NCBI RefSeq assembly: GCF_946848805.1
Contig: NZ_CAMPFU010000003.1
Location: 248,001 to 312,000 of the forward strand
Direction: 5' to 3'
DNA length: 64,000 bases
Source: Deinococcus sp. Marseille-Q6407
Lineage (GTDB): Bacteria; Deinococcota; Deinococci; Deinococcales; Deinococcaceae
Made by a program: the position numbers and the translations under genes. Below are positions 44,148 to 53,363 of this stretch, one piece after another (position 1 is the stretch's first letter; the number at the start of each line of letters is the position of its first letter). The notes beneath the pieces are model-generated. The model saw nothing but the letters and a program-made list of their open reading frames with translations. It ran no database searches and was not told the origin of the DNA.

Positions 44148-45071
44148 TTAGAACAGGGTGCCACCCGTAACCGGAATTACGGCCCCGGTGATGTAACTGC
44201 TTTCCTGCGAAGCCAGCAGCACATAGGCACTCGCCAATTCGGCCGGCTGACCGGGGCGGCCCAGCGGCACTGCCTCGCCGAACTGCTGCACCTTGGCCTG
44301 CGGCTGCCCGCCACTGGGCTGCAGCGGCGTCCAGATGGGGCCGGGTGCCACCACGTTCACGCGCATCCCCCGGCTGGCCAGCTGCCCCGAGAGCGCCTGT
44401 GCAAAAGCCACGCCGGCCGCCTTGGTGGCTGCGTAGTCCAGCAGGTTCTTGGAGGGCTTGGAGGCCTGGATGCTGGAGGTCACGATGACGCTGGCCCCCG
44501 GCTGCAGGTGCGGCGCGGCGGCCCGGCTCAGCCAGAACATGGCGTAGACATTCACCTTCATGGTGTCGTCGAACTGCTGATCGGTGATGTCGGCGATGTC
44601 GTCCTGGCTGACCTGCTTGCCGGCATTGATAACCAGAATGTCCAGGCCACCCAATTCTTCCACCGCGCGCCGCACCAGTTCGTCGCAGAATTCACGCCGG
44701 CGCAGGTCGCCCGGTATCGCGGCAGCCCGGCGGCCCGCAGCCTCGATCAAGTGCACCACTTCCTGCGCGTCGCTTTCTTCCTCGGGTAGATAGTTGATGA
44801 CCACGTCGGCGCCTTCGCGGGCGTAAGCGATGGCGACGGCCCGGCCGATGCCCGAGTCACCGCCGGTGATCAGGGCGCGGCGGCCCTGCAGGCGGCCCAA
44901 GCCCTGATAGCTCTGCTCGCCGTGGTCAGGCAGCGGCTGCATGGCCGAGGCCAGCCCCGGCGCCTGCTGCGGCTGGCGGGGAAAGGGCGGCTGAGGATAC
45001 TGCGTGAGGGGATCACGCTGCTCGAACTGATTTTGCACCTGTTCCGGCAGGTGCTGACGGTCTTGACTCAT
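44148..45071 (-). CDS. SDR-family oxidoreductase
   Basis: 307 residues. A Gln/Pro-rich N-terminal 55 residues precede a classical SDR domain: ALITGGDSGIGRAVAIAYAREGADVV (NAD(P) site), LVINAGKQ, IVTSSIQAS (Ser) and DYAATKAAGVAFAQALSGQ (YxxxK), and a C-terminal VIPVTGGTLF. The N-terminal extension and the final motif are like the YghA/YhdF group of stress-induced, cytosolic SDRs. Substrate unknown. Confidence 0.9.
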   Translation of the reverse strand: MSQDRQHLPEQVQNQFEQRDPLTQYPQPPFPRQPQQAPGLASAMQPLPDHGEQSYQGLGRLQGRRALITGGDSGIGRAVAIAYAREGADVVINYLPEEESDAQEVVHLIEAAGRRAAAIPGDLRRREFCDELVRRAVEELGGLDILVINAGKQVSQDDIADITDQQFDDTMKVNVYAMFWLSRAAAPHLQPGASVIVTSSIQASKPSKNLLDYAATKAAGVAFAQALSGQLASRGMRVNVVAPGPIWTPLQPSGGQPQAKVQQFGEAVPLGRPGQPAELASAYVLLASQESSYITGAVIPVTGGTLF

Positions 45072-45128
45072 AGCGCCAGTATCCGTGCTGCGGCCGCGCC
45101 GGGCATGGCGGCCCCGGTTAGAGAACCT

Positions 45129-45497
45129 TTACGGCGCCGGCTCCTCGCCTGGGCCATAGCGGCCCTCGGCAGGCAGGTCCAGGCCATCCTGCACGGCGCG
45201 CGCCAGGTTCAAGGCCTGCGGAAAAGTCATGGCGGCATACCAGCCCTGTTCCAGCGTGCCCCCCTCGGCCCGCTCGCGGTACACACACAGCGTGGGGCCG
45301 TAGGAACAGGCACCCAGGCAGCCGCTTTCAGTGAGGCGTACCTGTCCGCCCGCCTTGTAGTAGGCCAAGTGTTCGCGGTCCAGCGCCTGCCACAGCGCCT
45401 GATAAAGCAGCCGCGAGCCACGGTTCTGGCAGTTCTGACCCTGGCACACCAGCAGATGCCCAGCAGTGGGGAAATATTTGGGGCCAGCTTTGGTCAT
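45129..45497 (-). CDS. Thioredoxin-fold [2Fe-2S] ferredoxin-like protein
   Basis: 122 residues from ATG 45497; the longer frame to 46016 lies inside the ABC transporter gene on another frame. CQGQNC (C-x4-C) and CLGAC (C-x3-C) at the right spacing are the cluster ligands of thioredoxin-like [2Fe-2S] ferredoxins. TACCCT (45505-45510) lies 7 nt from the ATG. Its partner is not in the window. Confidence 0.85.
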   Translation of the reverse strand: MTKAGPKYFPTAGHLLVCQGQNCQNRGSRLLYQALWQALDREHLAYYKAGGQVRLTESGCLGACSYGPTLCVYRERAEGGTLEQGWYAAMTFPQALNLARAVQDGLDLPAEGRYGPGEEPAP

Positions 45498-45504
45498 ATG
45501 GCTC

Positions 45505-45510
45505 AGGGTA
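45505..45510 (-). promoter_or_regulatory. -10 element TACCCT
   Basis: TACCCT on the minus strand, 7 nt from ATG 45497. Confidence 0.5.
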
Positions 45511-45553
45511 GTGCAGAAAGCGGGCGCTGCGGCACCCGCCTCTCTTTTCCGCG

Positions 45554-46342
45554 CTACTCCAGCGGCACCAGCACCGGCCGGCCGGCGGCCTGCACCACTT
45601 CCACCTGCACGCCGTAAGCCGCCTGCACGTTGCCGGGGGTCAGCACCTGCTCGGGCGTGCCGGCGGCCAGCACCCGCCCCGCGTGCAGCAGCACCAGCCA
45701 GTCGGCGCGGGCGGCCAGGTTCAGGTCGTGCAGCACGGTAATCACGCCCACGCCGCGGCCCACCTCGGCGCGCAGGTAGCGCATCACGTCCAGCGCGTAG
45801 GCCAGGTCCAGATGGTTGGTGGGTTCGTCCAGAATCAGAAAGTGTGGCCGGGCGGCCAGGGCGCGGGCCAGCGCCACCCGCTGCGCCTCGCCGCCCGACA
45901 GCTCGCTGACCCGGCGCTCTGCGAAAGCCAGGGTGTCGGTGCGGGTCAGGGCCTCGGTCACGGCGGCCTCGTCCTCGGCGGACCAGGGGCGCACCGGAAA
46001 GAGGCCCCAGCGCCACTCGCCGGCGCCGCGGCCCAGTGCCACCACGTCGCGCACCCGGGCGTCGGGCGGCAGCCCTTCGGTCTGGGCCAGATACGCCAGC
46101 TGCCGCGCCCGCTCGGTGCGGGGCCAGGCGGCGAGCGGGCGGCCCAGCAGCTCCACCGTGCCGCCGGCCAACGGCGAGAGGCCCAGCATGCCGCGCAGCA
46201 ACGTAGACTTGCCGGCCCCGTTGGGACCGATCACCGCGCTGAGCCGGCCAGCCTGAAAAGTGGCCGAGACATCCTGCACCGCGTGAACATCGCCCGCGTA
46301 CACGCTGAGGCCCTGCGCCGCAAAGGTGTCCGCGCCGCTCAT
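45554..46342 (-). CDS. ABC transporter ATP-binding protein (iron-chelate/B12 type)
   Basis: 262 residues from ATG 46342, overlapping the permease stop by 4 bases. Walker A GPNGAGKST, signature LSGGEAQRVALARALA, Walker B HFLILDEPTNHLD and the His switch LHDLNLAAR are all present. Sequence style (AYLAQTE, GRGAGEWRWGLFPVRPW) matches FecE/BtuD/HemV-type subunits. It energises the membrane partner upstream in uptake of a metal chelate, haem or cobalamin. Confidence 0.9.
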   Translation of the reverse strand: MSGADTFAAQGLSVYAGDVHAVQDVSATFQAGRLSAVIGPNGAGKSTLLRGMLGLSPLAGGTVELLGRPLAAWPRTERARQLAYLAQTEGLPPDARVRDVVALGRGAGEWRWGLFPVRPWSAEDEAAVTEALTRTDTLAFAERRVSELSGGEAQRVALARALAARPHFLILDEPTNHLDLAYALDVMRYLRAEVGRGVGVITVLHDLNLAARADWLVLLHAGRVLAAGTPEQVLTPGNVQAAYGVQVEVVQAAGRPVLVPLE

Positions 46343-47361
46343 ACCTTGACCCGCCGCAGCAGATACAGGAAAAAGGGCCCCCCCAGCAGCGTGGTCACGA
46401 TGCCCACCTGCGAGAGCGGGGTGGTGCGGGCCAGCAGGTCGGCCAGCACCAGCAGCAGCCCGCCGGCCAGCGCCGAGATGGGTAGCAAGGAGCGGTGGCT
46501 GGGCCCCCAAATCAGGCGCACCGTGTGCGGCACGATCAAGCCCACGAAGCCGATGATGCCGGTGTAGGACACCGCCGCCGCCGTCGCCAGGCTGGCCGCC
46601 ACGATCACCAGCAGCCGCAGTTTCTCAACCGGCAGGCCCAGGCTGGCCGCCGTCAGGTCGCCCAGCTGCAACAGGTCCAGGGCGCGGCCCAGCGCCAGCA
46701 GCACGCCGCAGCCGATCAGGGCATACGGCAGCACCTGCCCGATGTCGGCCCAGCTGGCGAAACTGAGGTCACCCAGGGTGTAGGCCAGCACCTCGCGGGC
46801 CCGGTCCTCGCCGCGCATGATCAGGAAGGTGGTCACGGCACTCAGAAAACTGCCCACCACCACCCCGGCCAGTACCAGCCGGGTAGGCGGATAGCGCCGC
46901 CCCGAACGCCCCAGCAGCAGTGTGACCGCCACCGCACCCAGCGCCGTCAGCATCGCCAGCAGCGGAATCAGGCCGCGCGGCAGGTCCAACAGCAACCCGG
47001 CCGTGGCGCCCACCGCCGCGCCGCTGGCAACCCCCAGCAGGTAAGGGTCGGCCAGCGGGTTACGGAACACGCCCTGAAAGGCCCCGCCGCAGACCGAGAG
47101 GCAGGCCCCCACCAGCACTGCCATGGCCACCCGTGGCAGGCGAATATCCCAGATGATTGCATCCGCCTCGCGCAGCTGCCCACTCAGGCCGCGCAGCACA
47201 GTGTCCAGCACCTCGGCTGGGGGAATCGGCACGCTGCCCACCGCCACGCCCAGCACCGCGGCGGCCACCAGCAGCAGCACCAGCGTGACCAGCAGCGCCA
47301 AGCCGCCGGAATCCAGCCGGGCCGGACGCCATCCTTCAGAGTGCGACCCCTGGGGCTTCAT
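46339..47361 (-). CDS. FecCD-family ABC transporter permease
   Basis: 340 residues from ATG 47361, overlapping the acyltransferase stop (ATGA). Ten predicted helices and FecCD landmarks: WDIRLPRVAMAVLVGACLSVCGGAFQGVFRNPLADPYLLGVASGAAVGA, TLGDLSFASW, ASLGLPVEKLRL and GFVGLIVPHTVRLIWGPSHR. Together with the ATPase it forms a type II importer core. No substrate-binding protein gene is adjacent. Confidence 0.92.
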   Translation of the reverse strand: MKPQGSHSEGWRPARLDSGGLALLVTLVLLLVAAAVLGVAVGSVPIPPAEVLDTVLRGLSGQLREADAIIWDIRLPRVAMAVLVGACLSVCGGAFQGVFRNPLADPYLLGVASGAAVGATAGLLLDLPRGLIPLLAMLTALGAVAVTLLLGRSGRRYPPTRLVLAGVVVGSFLSAVTTFLIMRGEDRAREVLAYTLGDLSFASWADIGQVLPYALIGCGVLLALGRALDLLQLGDLTAASLGLPVEKLRLLVIVAASLATAAAVSYTGIIGFVGLIVPHTVRLIWGPSHRSLLPISALAGGLLLVLADLLARTTPLSQVGIVTTLLGGPFFLYLLRRVKV

Positions 47362-47972
47362 TCCCACAGCTGGCCGAAATCCGGCTGCGAGAGCCGCAGA
47401 ATCTCGCTTTCCAGCTCGGCCAGCAGCGCCTTGCTGCCGCGCGACGGGCTGATGGGCGGCCCCAGCCGCAGCACCCAGCGTGCCCCGCTATGCCAAATAC
47501 CCCCCGGCACCACCGGCGCGCGGCCTTTGAGCGCCAGCAGGACCACCCCGCCGTGCATCTGCCCGCCGGAGCGGGTGCCTTCGGGGAAGATGCCCAGGGT
47601 GCCGTTCGCCTTCAGAATCCGCAGGGCGGTACGGACCGAGCCGACATCCTGCCCGTCACGGTCCACCGGAAAAGTGCCGCCCCGGCGCAGAATCTCGCCG
47701 ATGCCCGGCACGAACAGCTCGCTTTTGGCCATGAACTGCACAAAGCGTCCCGACTCGGGCGGTACGCCGCGCGCCAGCACGAACGGATCAAGGGCCGTGC
47801 GGTGGTTGCTGGCCAGAATCAGCGGGCTTCCGGCCGGGGGAATATGCTCGCGGCCATGAATTTCCAGGTGGCTGCCGCTCAGCAGGAGAGGCAGGTAGGT
47901 GACCTGCCGCACCAGCTGATAAATCAGCGGATCGACCGTTGGGGGCTGGGGCTGCGTCGCAGCGTCTGACAT
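47358..47972 (-). CDS. Lysophospholipid acyltransferase (PlsC type)
   Basis: 204 residues from ATG 47972, supported by TATGCT (47980-47985) 7 nt upstream. Motifs: SNHRTALDPFVL (H-x4-D with HRTALD), GRGIPVDRDG-like GGTFPVDRDGQDVG, FPEGTRSGGQMHGG, and PVVPGGIW. This is a second PlsC-type enzyme, the other being at 43409. First gene of an operon with the FecCD-type ABC pair, an unusual pairing. Confidence 0.88.
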   Translation of the reverse strand: MSDAATQPQPPTVDPLIYQLVRQVTYLPLLLSGSHLEIHGREHIPPAGSPLILASNHRTALDPFVLARGVPPESGRFVQFMAKSELFVPGIGEILRRGGTFPVDRDGQDVGSVRTALRILKANGTLGIFPEGTRSGGQMHGGVVLLALKGRAPVVPGGIWHSGARWVLRLGPPISPSRGSKALLAELESEILRLSQPDFGQLWE

Positions 47973-47979
47973 GACGTTC

Positions 47980-47985
47980 AGCATA
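47980..47985 (-). promoter_or_regulatory. -10 element TATGCT for acyltransferase-ABC operon
   Basis: TATGCT on the minus strand, 7 nt from ATG 47972. Confidence 0.55.
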
Positions 47986-48051
47986 ACGCTCACCCCGCCC
48001 GGCCGGGAACCGTAGCCGGGTGCCTGTTCCTGCGGCACGGACGGCGACCTG

Positions 48052-48324
48052 TTACTCCTCTGCCGTATCTGCCGGGTCCTCTGCGCCGCTGCTTTCTGCC
48101 CCTGTCTCTGTTTCCGCCAGCCAGTCGGCCCCGCCCACCGCCTGTGATACGGCGGCAATACGGCTCTGGCACACCTGGTAGGCGGCGCGGGCTTCTTCCA
48201 GCAGCGGCAGCACCCGGTCCAGGTCAGTGTCCCCATTTTCCAGCTCGGCCACGATCCGGCTGAGGGCCGCGTAGGCTTCGCGGTAGGACGGCTGCGGGTC
48301 AGCGGCGGCTTTGGCTCTGGGCAT
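48052..48324 (-). CDS. xseB: Exodeoxyribonuclease VII small subunit
   Basis: 90 residues. The two-helix signature SYREAYAALSRIVAELENGDTDLDRVLPLLEEARAAYQVCQSRI is diagnostic for XseB, which binds several copies of XseA to degrade single-stranded DNA. The C-terminal 30 residues are an acidic tail. No xseA gene is in the window. TACACT (48332-48337) lies 7 nt upstream. Confidence 0.92.
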   Translation of the reverse strand: MPRAKAAADPQPSYREAYAALSRIVAELENGDTDLDRVLPLLEEARAAYQVCQSRIAAVSQAVGGADWLAETETGAESSGAEDPADTAEE

Positions 48325-48331
48325 GGGGCCC

Positions 48332-48337
48332 AGTGTA
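48332..48337 (-). promoter_or_regulatory. -10 element TACACT for xseB
   Basis: TACACT on the minus strand, 7 nt from ATG 48324. Confidence 0.55.
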
Positions 48338-48422
48338 CCGCCGGTGCCGGCCTCCGTTTTCTCTGTCCAGCTGCGCCGGAGCCGGCCGGGAGGGGGCCCC
48401 TTTCAGGACCGGCGCGCTCCTC

Positions 48423-48428
48423 TACACT
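48423..48428 (+). promoter_or_regulatory. -10 element TACACT
   Basis: TACACT is 7 nt before the ATG at 48436. Confidence 0.55.
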
Positions 48429-48435
48429 GTGGGTT

Positions 48436-49125
48436 ATGGCTCGCCGCACCGCGCCTGGACCGTCCCAGGCCGCCCAGAAACCACACCGCACCCGCGACAA
48501 GGTCGAAACGCCGGCCGGTTTTCTCGCCACCCACGACCTCAAGGAGCGCGGCTGGACCGTCCGCCTGATCGAGAAATACCTCGGGGAACACGACTCTACC
48601 CGGCCCAACGGCCTGAAGATGGGCGGCCGGCGCCTGCCCCCGGTCAAGCTGTACCGGGAAGAACGGGTCGAGGCGGCCGAGGGCGACGAGGAGTTCCTGA
48701 TTGCCCGCATGAAGGCCGAGGACGCCCGCGAGAAGCGGCAGGCGGCCAGGGAACGCCGCGAGCGCGAGCGGGCACTGCTGCTGGAAAGCGCCGCCGAAAG
48801 TTACGTGCCCCGGGTACAGTCGCTGGAAGTACGTAAGGGCGCGGTGAACAAGGCCCGCGAGCCGTACCTGCCGGAGCTGGAGCGCACTCTGAATATTCTG
48901 GGGCGCGAACTGGGCGGCCTGAAACCCGGCGAGGAAAAGGCGCTGCGTGAAGCTCTGCTTTACCGTCTGCATCTGGCGCTGGCCGGCGTGTACGAATGGT
49001 ATCCCCACCCCGACCTGAAAAAAGCCGGCAAGAAAAAAGCAGCGGCCCAGCTGAGCCCCAGCGCGGCCAGCAGCAACGAGGCCAAACCCAGCGACTGGCG
49101 CGACTGGGACTGGGACGACGCCTGA
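48436..49125 (+). CDS. Uncharacterised basic protein
   Basis: 229 residues, Arg/Lys/Glu-rich and largely helical, no signal peptide. Residues 28-78 (LATHDLKERGWTVRLIEKYLGE...) look like a small DNA-binding-type fold with a helix-turn-helix flavour; a charged helix follows, and a domain around 150-205 (REALLYRLHLALAGVYEWYPHPDLKK) precedes an acidic C-terminus with DWRDWDWDD. I do not recognise a family. No neighbours point to a role. Confidence 0.65.
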   Translation: MARRTAPGPSQAAQKPHRTRDKVETPAGFLATHDLKERGWTVRLIEKYLGEHDSTRPNGLKMGGRRLPPVKLYREERVEAAEGDEEFLIARMKAEDAREKRQAARERRERERALLLESAAESYVPRVQSLEVRKGAVNKAREPYLPELERTLNILGRELGGLKPGEEKALREALLYRLHLALAGVYEWYPHPDLKKAGKKKAAAQLSPSAASSNEAKPSDWRDWDWDDA

Positions 49126-49144
49126 AACCGGGCCACAAGAAAAA

Positions 49145-49171
49145 GCAGCGGGCACAACACTGGCCCGCTGC
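49145..49171. terminator. Terminator between convergent genes
   Basis: Perfect 9-bp arms GCAGCGGGC (49145-49153) and GCCCGCTGC (49163-49171). Five A on the left give a T-run for the minus-strand symporter transcript. Confidence 0.75.
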
Positions 49172-49200
49172 CTTCCCTCTTGTCCGTCTGCTCTGCCGGC

Positions 49201-50631
49201 TTACTTCCAAATCTCGTGTGGCAGGCGGCGGTCCAGCTCGGCGTCGGCGTGGCGGTCGAACACTGGCTCGGCCGTGCCGGCGCGGCGCTGACGGTCATAG
49301 TCGTGCAGCAGCCGCAGCGCCACCGGGCTGAGCAGCAACAGGGCGATCAGGTTGGTCACGGCCATCAGGCCCATGCTGAGGTCGGCCATGTTCCACACGG
49401 TGGGCACGTCACGCACGGCCCCGAACACCACCATGCCCAGCACCAGCACCCGGAAGACATTCAGCAGCGTGCGGTTGCGGCTGAGGTACTGCACGTTGCT
49501 CTCGGCATAAGCGTAGTTCCCGATGATGCTGGTAAAGGCGAACAGGAAAATGGCGACCGCCAGGAAATCATTGCCCCAGGCACCCACGTGCTCGGTCAGC
49601 GCGGCCTGGGTCAGCTGCACGCCGGTCACGTCCTTGTCGCCCAGATGTACGCCCGAGAGCAGGATGATGGCCGCCGTGGCGGTACAGATGATGATGGTGT
49701 CCACGAACACGCCCAGCATCTGCACCAGTCCCTGCTGCACCGGGTGGTTCACGCTGGCCGCCGCCGCCGCATTGGGCGCCGAGCCCATGCCGGCCTCGTT
49801 GCTGAACAGGCCACGCTTGACGCCGTTCAGTAGCGCGGCAGCAATCCCGCCGGTCACGCCACCGGCCGCCGCCTGCACCCCGAACGCACTCTGGAAGATG
49901 TGCGAGAACATCGCCGGCAGCTCACCCAGGTTGGTCAGGATGACGTAAATGGCGATCAGCAGGTACAGCACCGCCATGATCGGCACCACCACTTCGGCCA
50001 CCCGTGAGACCCGCTTGATGCCGCCGAAAATAATCGGCGCGGTCAGTAAGGCCAGCACCAGCCCCACCGGCAGCGCCCCAACGCCGTAGCCGCTCAGGGC
50101 CGCCACGATGGAGTTGCTCTGCACCGCGTTGAACACCAGCCCGAAAGCCAAAATCAGAAAGACGGCGAACAGGCTGCCCATCCAGCCCTGCCCCAGGCCC
50201 TGGCGAATGTAGTAGGCCGGGCCGCCCCGGAAGCCGTGATCGGCGTCGGGCACCTTGTAGGCCTGTGCCAGGCTGGCTTCCAGCAAGGCGGTGCTCATGC
50301 CCAGCAGGGCGGTCATCCACATCCAGAACACCGCACCCGGCCCGCCCAGCGAGATGGCGATGGCCACCCCGGCGATGTTGCCGGTGCCCACCCGGCTGGC
50401 GAGACCGGTGGCAAACGCCTGAAACGAGGTGATGCCGCCGCGCCCGCCGTCGGCAGTGGAGTCGCTGTCACGGCTTGCCAGCACCGCTTTCCAGGCGTGG
50501 CCCAGCAGCCTCAGCTGCGCCGCCCCAGTCCGCACTGTGAAATACAGCCCGGCGCCCACCAGCAGGTAGATCAGCACCGAGCCCCACAGCAGGCCGTTGC
50601 CCCAGTCAATAAAGCTGTTCAAGATGTCCAT
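49201..50631 (-). CDS. Alanine/glycine:cation symporter (AGCS family)
   Basis: 476 residues from ATG 50631 (TACTCT 7 nt upstream at 50639-50644). About 11 helices. Family signature AFATGLASRVGTGNIAGVAIAI, then FSNEAGMGSAPNAAAAA, and the conserved FGLVFNAVQSN. It couples Na+ or H+ to import of small amino acids at the cytoplasmic membrane. Divergent from the PH-domain gene on the other strand. Confidence 0.92.
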   Translation of the reverse strand: MDILNSFIDWGNGLLWGSVLIYLLVGAGLYFTVRTGAAQLRLLGHAWKAVLASRDSDSTADGGRGGITSFQAFATGLASRVGTGNIAGVAIAISLGGPGAVFWMWMTALLGMSTALLEASLAQAYKVPDADHGFRGGPAYYIRQGLGQGWMGSLFAVFLILAFGLVFNAVQSNSIVAALSGYGVGALPVGLVLALLTAPIIFGGIKRVSRVAEVVVPIMAVLYLLIAIYVILTNLGELPAMFSHIFQSAFGVQAAAGGVTGGIAAALLNGVKRGLFSNEAGMGSAPNAAAAASVNHPVQQGLVQMLGVFVDTIIICTATAAIILLSGVHLGDKDVTGVQLTQAALTEHVGAWGNDFLAVAIFLFAFTSIIGNYAYAESNVQYLSRNRTLLNVFRVLVLGMVVFGAVRDVPTVWNMADLSMGLMAVTNLIALLLLSPVALRLLHDYDRQRRAGTAEPVFDRHADAELDRRLPHEIWK

Positions 50632-50638
50632 TAAAACC

Positions 50639-50644
50639 AGAGTA
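50639..50644 (-). promoter_or_regulatory. -10 element TACTCT for AGCS symporter
   Basis: TACTCT on the minus strand, 7 nt from ATG 50631. Confidence 0.5.
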
Positions 50645-50714
50645 AACGATGGGTCAGACGTCACTGGCGTGCCGGGGAACTCTGGCAGCCCGCGCCACGT
50701 ACCTCTGGGGCAAG

Positions 50715-51632
50715 ATGCAAACCCCTCCAGCCCTCCAGCCAGCTCCGGAACCGCGGGCCAGATGGTGGAATGCTGCAGTCGCCTTGACCCTGGTCCCGGT
50801 CCTGATGGTGCCGGCCCTGCTGGTGCTGCCGCCCCTGCTGCGGCTGCCCCGCTACGAGGTCAGCGGCGGGCAGATCACAGCGCGGTCTTTGGCCTCGCGG
50901 ACGGTGATTCCGGCCGGTACGCCGGTGCAGCGCAGTCCGGTTACGTTAGGCGGCCGGCAGGTGGGCAGCGCTGCGCGCGGGTATGTGGTGGGGCGTTTCG
51001 GCAGCGCGCAGGGTTCGCTGAACGTGTACAGCGACGGCTCGCAGGGGCAGGACGCCCTGACTTTCGCCACCCGGCCGCGGCCCACCCTGCTGACCCCGGC
51101 CGACCCGGCCGCGCTGCTGGACGCCTGGCGCGGTGGCAGAAGCGGCACCTTTCGGCCTGCCAACCCTCCTGGCACCGACCCGGTGTTGGCTGTGCTGACC
51201 GCGCTGCTGTTGCCGCTGATGTACGCGTTGCTGCGCCCCTGGCGGCTCAGCTATGCGCTGGACGGAGACGCACTGGTGGTCCGCACCACCTGGCGGCAGT
51301 GGCGGCTGCCCCTGGCCAGCACCCGCGCCGCCCTGACCCGTCAGCCGCTGGGGATGCGGCTGTTCGGCACGGGCATGCCCGGCTACTACACCGGCACCTA
51401 CGCCAGTCATGCCGTGCCCGGCGGCCAGGTACAGGCGGCCGCCAGTCGCCGCCGGCCAGAGCAGGCGCTGCTGCTGGAGCATGGCGGCACCACCTTGTAC
51501 CTCACCCCGGCCGACCCGGCAGCGGTCGCCGGCTGGTTCGGCCAGCACCAGGAACCTCAGTCCCCAGAATCCCAGTCCCCAGAATCCCAGTCCCCGGAAG
51601 CTCGGCCCCAGGAATCCCGGCCCCAGAGCTGA
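50715..51632 (+). CDS. PH-like domain membrane protein with C-terminal repeats
   Basis: 305 residues from ATG 50715 (start uncertain; an in-frame ATG at 50649 exists). One hydrophobic helix (AAVALTLVPVLMVPALLVLP), an extracytoplasmic beta domain, a second helix near residue 160 (VLAVLTALLLPLMYALL), then a bacterial PH-like domain (WRLSYALDGDALVVRTTWRQWRLPLAS). The last 30 residues are five QSPES-type pentapeptides. Role unknown. Confidence 0.7.
   Translation: MQTPPALQPAPEPRARWWNAAVALTLVPVLMVPALLVLPPLLRLPRYEVSGGQITARSLASRTVIPAGTPVQRSPVTLGGRQVGSAARGYVVGRFGSAQGSLNVYSDGSQGQDALTFATRPRPTLLTPADPAALLDAWRGGRSGTFRPANPPGTDPVLAVLTALLLPLMYALLRPWRLSYALDGDALVVRTTWRQWRLPLASTRAALTRQPLGMRLFGTGMPGYYTGTYASHAVPGGQVQAAASRRRPEQALLLEHGGTTLYLTPADPAAVAGWFGQHQEPQSPESQSPESQSPEARPQESRPQS
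51558..51624. repeat. 15-bp tandem repeat, about 4.5 units, at 3' end of PH-domain gene
   Basis: Units CAGTCCCCAGAATCC at 51558-51572 and 51573-51587, then 51588-51602, 51603-51617 and a partial unit to about 51628; encoded QSPES, QSPES, QSPEA, RPQES. The CCAGAA core is shared with the arrays at 1889, 3707 and 41981. Confidence 0.9.
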
Positions 51633-51660
51633 GGCGCCGCAGCTGAGCGCCTGCCCACGC

Positions 51661-52769
51661 TTAAGGAATCAGCCGTTCCAGCTCGGTCAGGCGCGCCCGC
51701 AGGGTTTCGGAGTCGGGCGCGGTCAGGTTGACATGGCCCAGTTTGCGCCCCGGCCGCCAGGCCTTGTGGTAGAGGTGGATGTGGGTGCCGGGCAGAGCGT
51801 CTACCGCGTCCCAGTCGGGCTGCGCGGCTTCATCTTCCACGCCGACCCAGTTCACCATGGCGGTGGGCAGCAGCGGCGCCCAGTCGCTGAGCGGCAAGCC
51901 CAGCACCGCCCGCACCTGCGCCCCGAACTGACTGAGGCCGCCGCCGTCCTGGGTCAGGTGCCCGGAGTTGTGGACGCGGGGGGCCACCTCGTTGACCAGC
52001 AGCTCGCCGCCCGGCAACTCGAAAAATTCCAGCGTCATCAGCCCTTCCAGCTCCCAGGCTTCGGCCACCCGCCGGGCAATGTCGCGGGCCTGCTGCGCCG
52101 CTCGCTGGTCGCCGCCCAGATACAGCGAGGTCCGCAGAATGCCGCTGCGGTGCACATTTTCCACCAGCGGCCCGAAGGCCAAGTCGCCAGCGGCGGTGCG
52201 GGCCACGCCCAGGCTCACCTCACGGGCAAACGGCACCAGGCCTTCCAGCACGCAGGCCACCCCGCCCAGCTCCTCCCAGGCGGCCCGCAGCTCGGCGTCG
52301 CTGCTGACCCGGCGCTGGCCTTTGCCGTCGTAACCCAGTTCGGAGGTCTTGAGGATGCCCTGGCCACCCACCCGTTCCAGCGCGCCGGACAGGTCACTTT
52401 CGGCTTCAATCACGGCAAACTCGGCCGTGCCGGCTCCGGCGGCCCGCAGGCCCGCTTTCTCGTGGGCGCGGTGCTTGGAATGGGCCAGCAGCCCCGCGCC
52501 GGGGCGCACCGGCACGCGGCCTTCTAGGTATTCCAGCGCCGCCACCGGCACATTCTCGAATTCCAGCGTCACGGCGTCACAGCCGGCCAGCACTTCCAGC
52601 CCCGCCGGGTCGTCGTAAGGCGCCTGGATATGCCGTGCACACAGCGCCGCGCCCGCATCCGGCGCCGGTTCCAGCACTGTAACCTGCACACCCAGCGGAA
52701 TGGCGTCCAGCGCCAGCATCTGTGCCAGCTGCCCGCCGCCCAGAATGCCCAGGGTCAGCCCTTCGCGCT

Positions 52770-52773
<4 letters not shown>
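51661..52773 (-). CDS. purK: 5-(carboxyamino)imidazole ribonucleotide synthase
   Basis: 370 residues from ATG 52773, overlapping the purE stop (ATGA). ATP-grasp enzyme converting AIR, bicarbonate and ATP to N5-CAIR. Landmarks: [40 protein letters not shown] (ATP-grasp loop), [24 protein letters not shown] (metal-binding Glu and Asn) and LGHVNLTA. Follows purE as usual in bacteria that use this route. Confidence 0.95.
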
Positions 52774-53300
<527 letters not shown>

Positions 53301-53307
53301 GTGCTTC

Positions 53308-53313
53308 AGTGTA
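53308..53313 (-). promoter_or_regulatory. -10 element TACACT for purEK
   Basis: TACACT on the minus strand, 7 nt from the purE ATG. Confidence 0.6.
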
Positions 53314-53363
53314 GTGCGGCGGCGCCACCTGCCTGCGGCCAGCGGGTACGCAGCGGCGCCAGG

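Noticed and set aside
46343..46510. Extended N-terminus of the ABC ATPase
   Set aside because: The 56 extra codons overlap the permease gene and do not resemble an ATPase; ATG 46342 is coupled to the permease stop.
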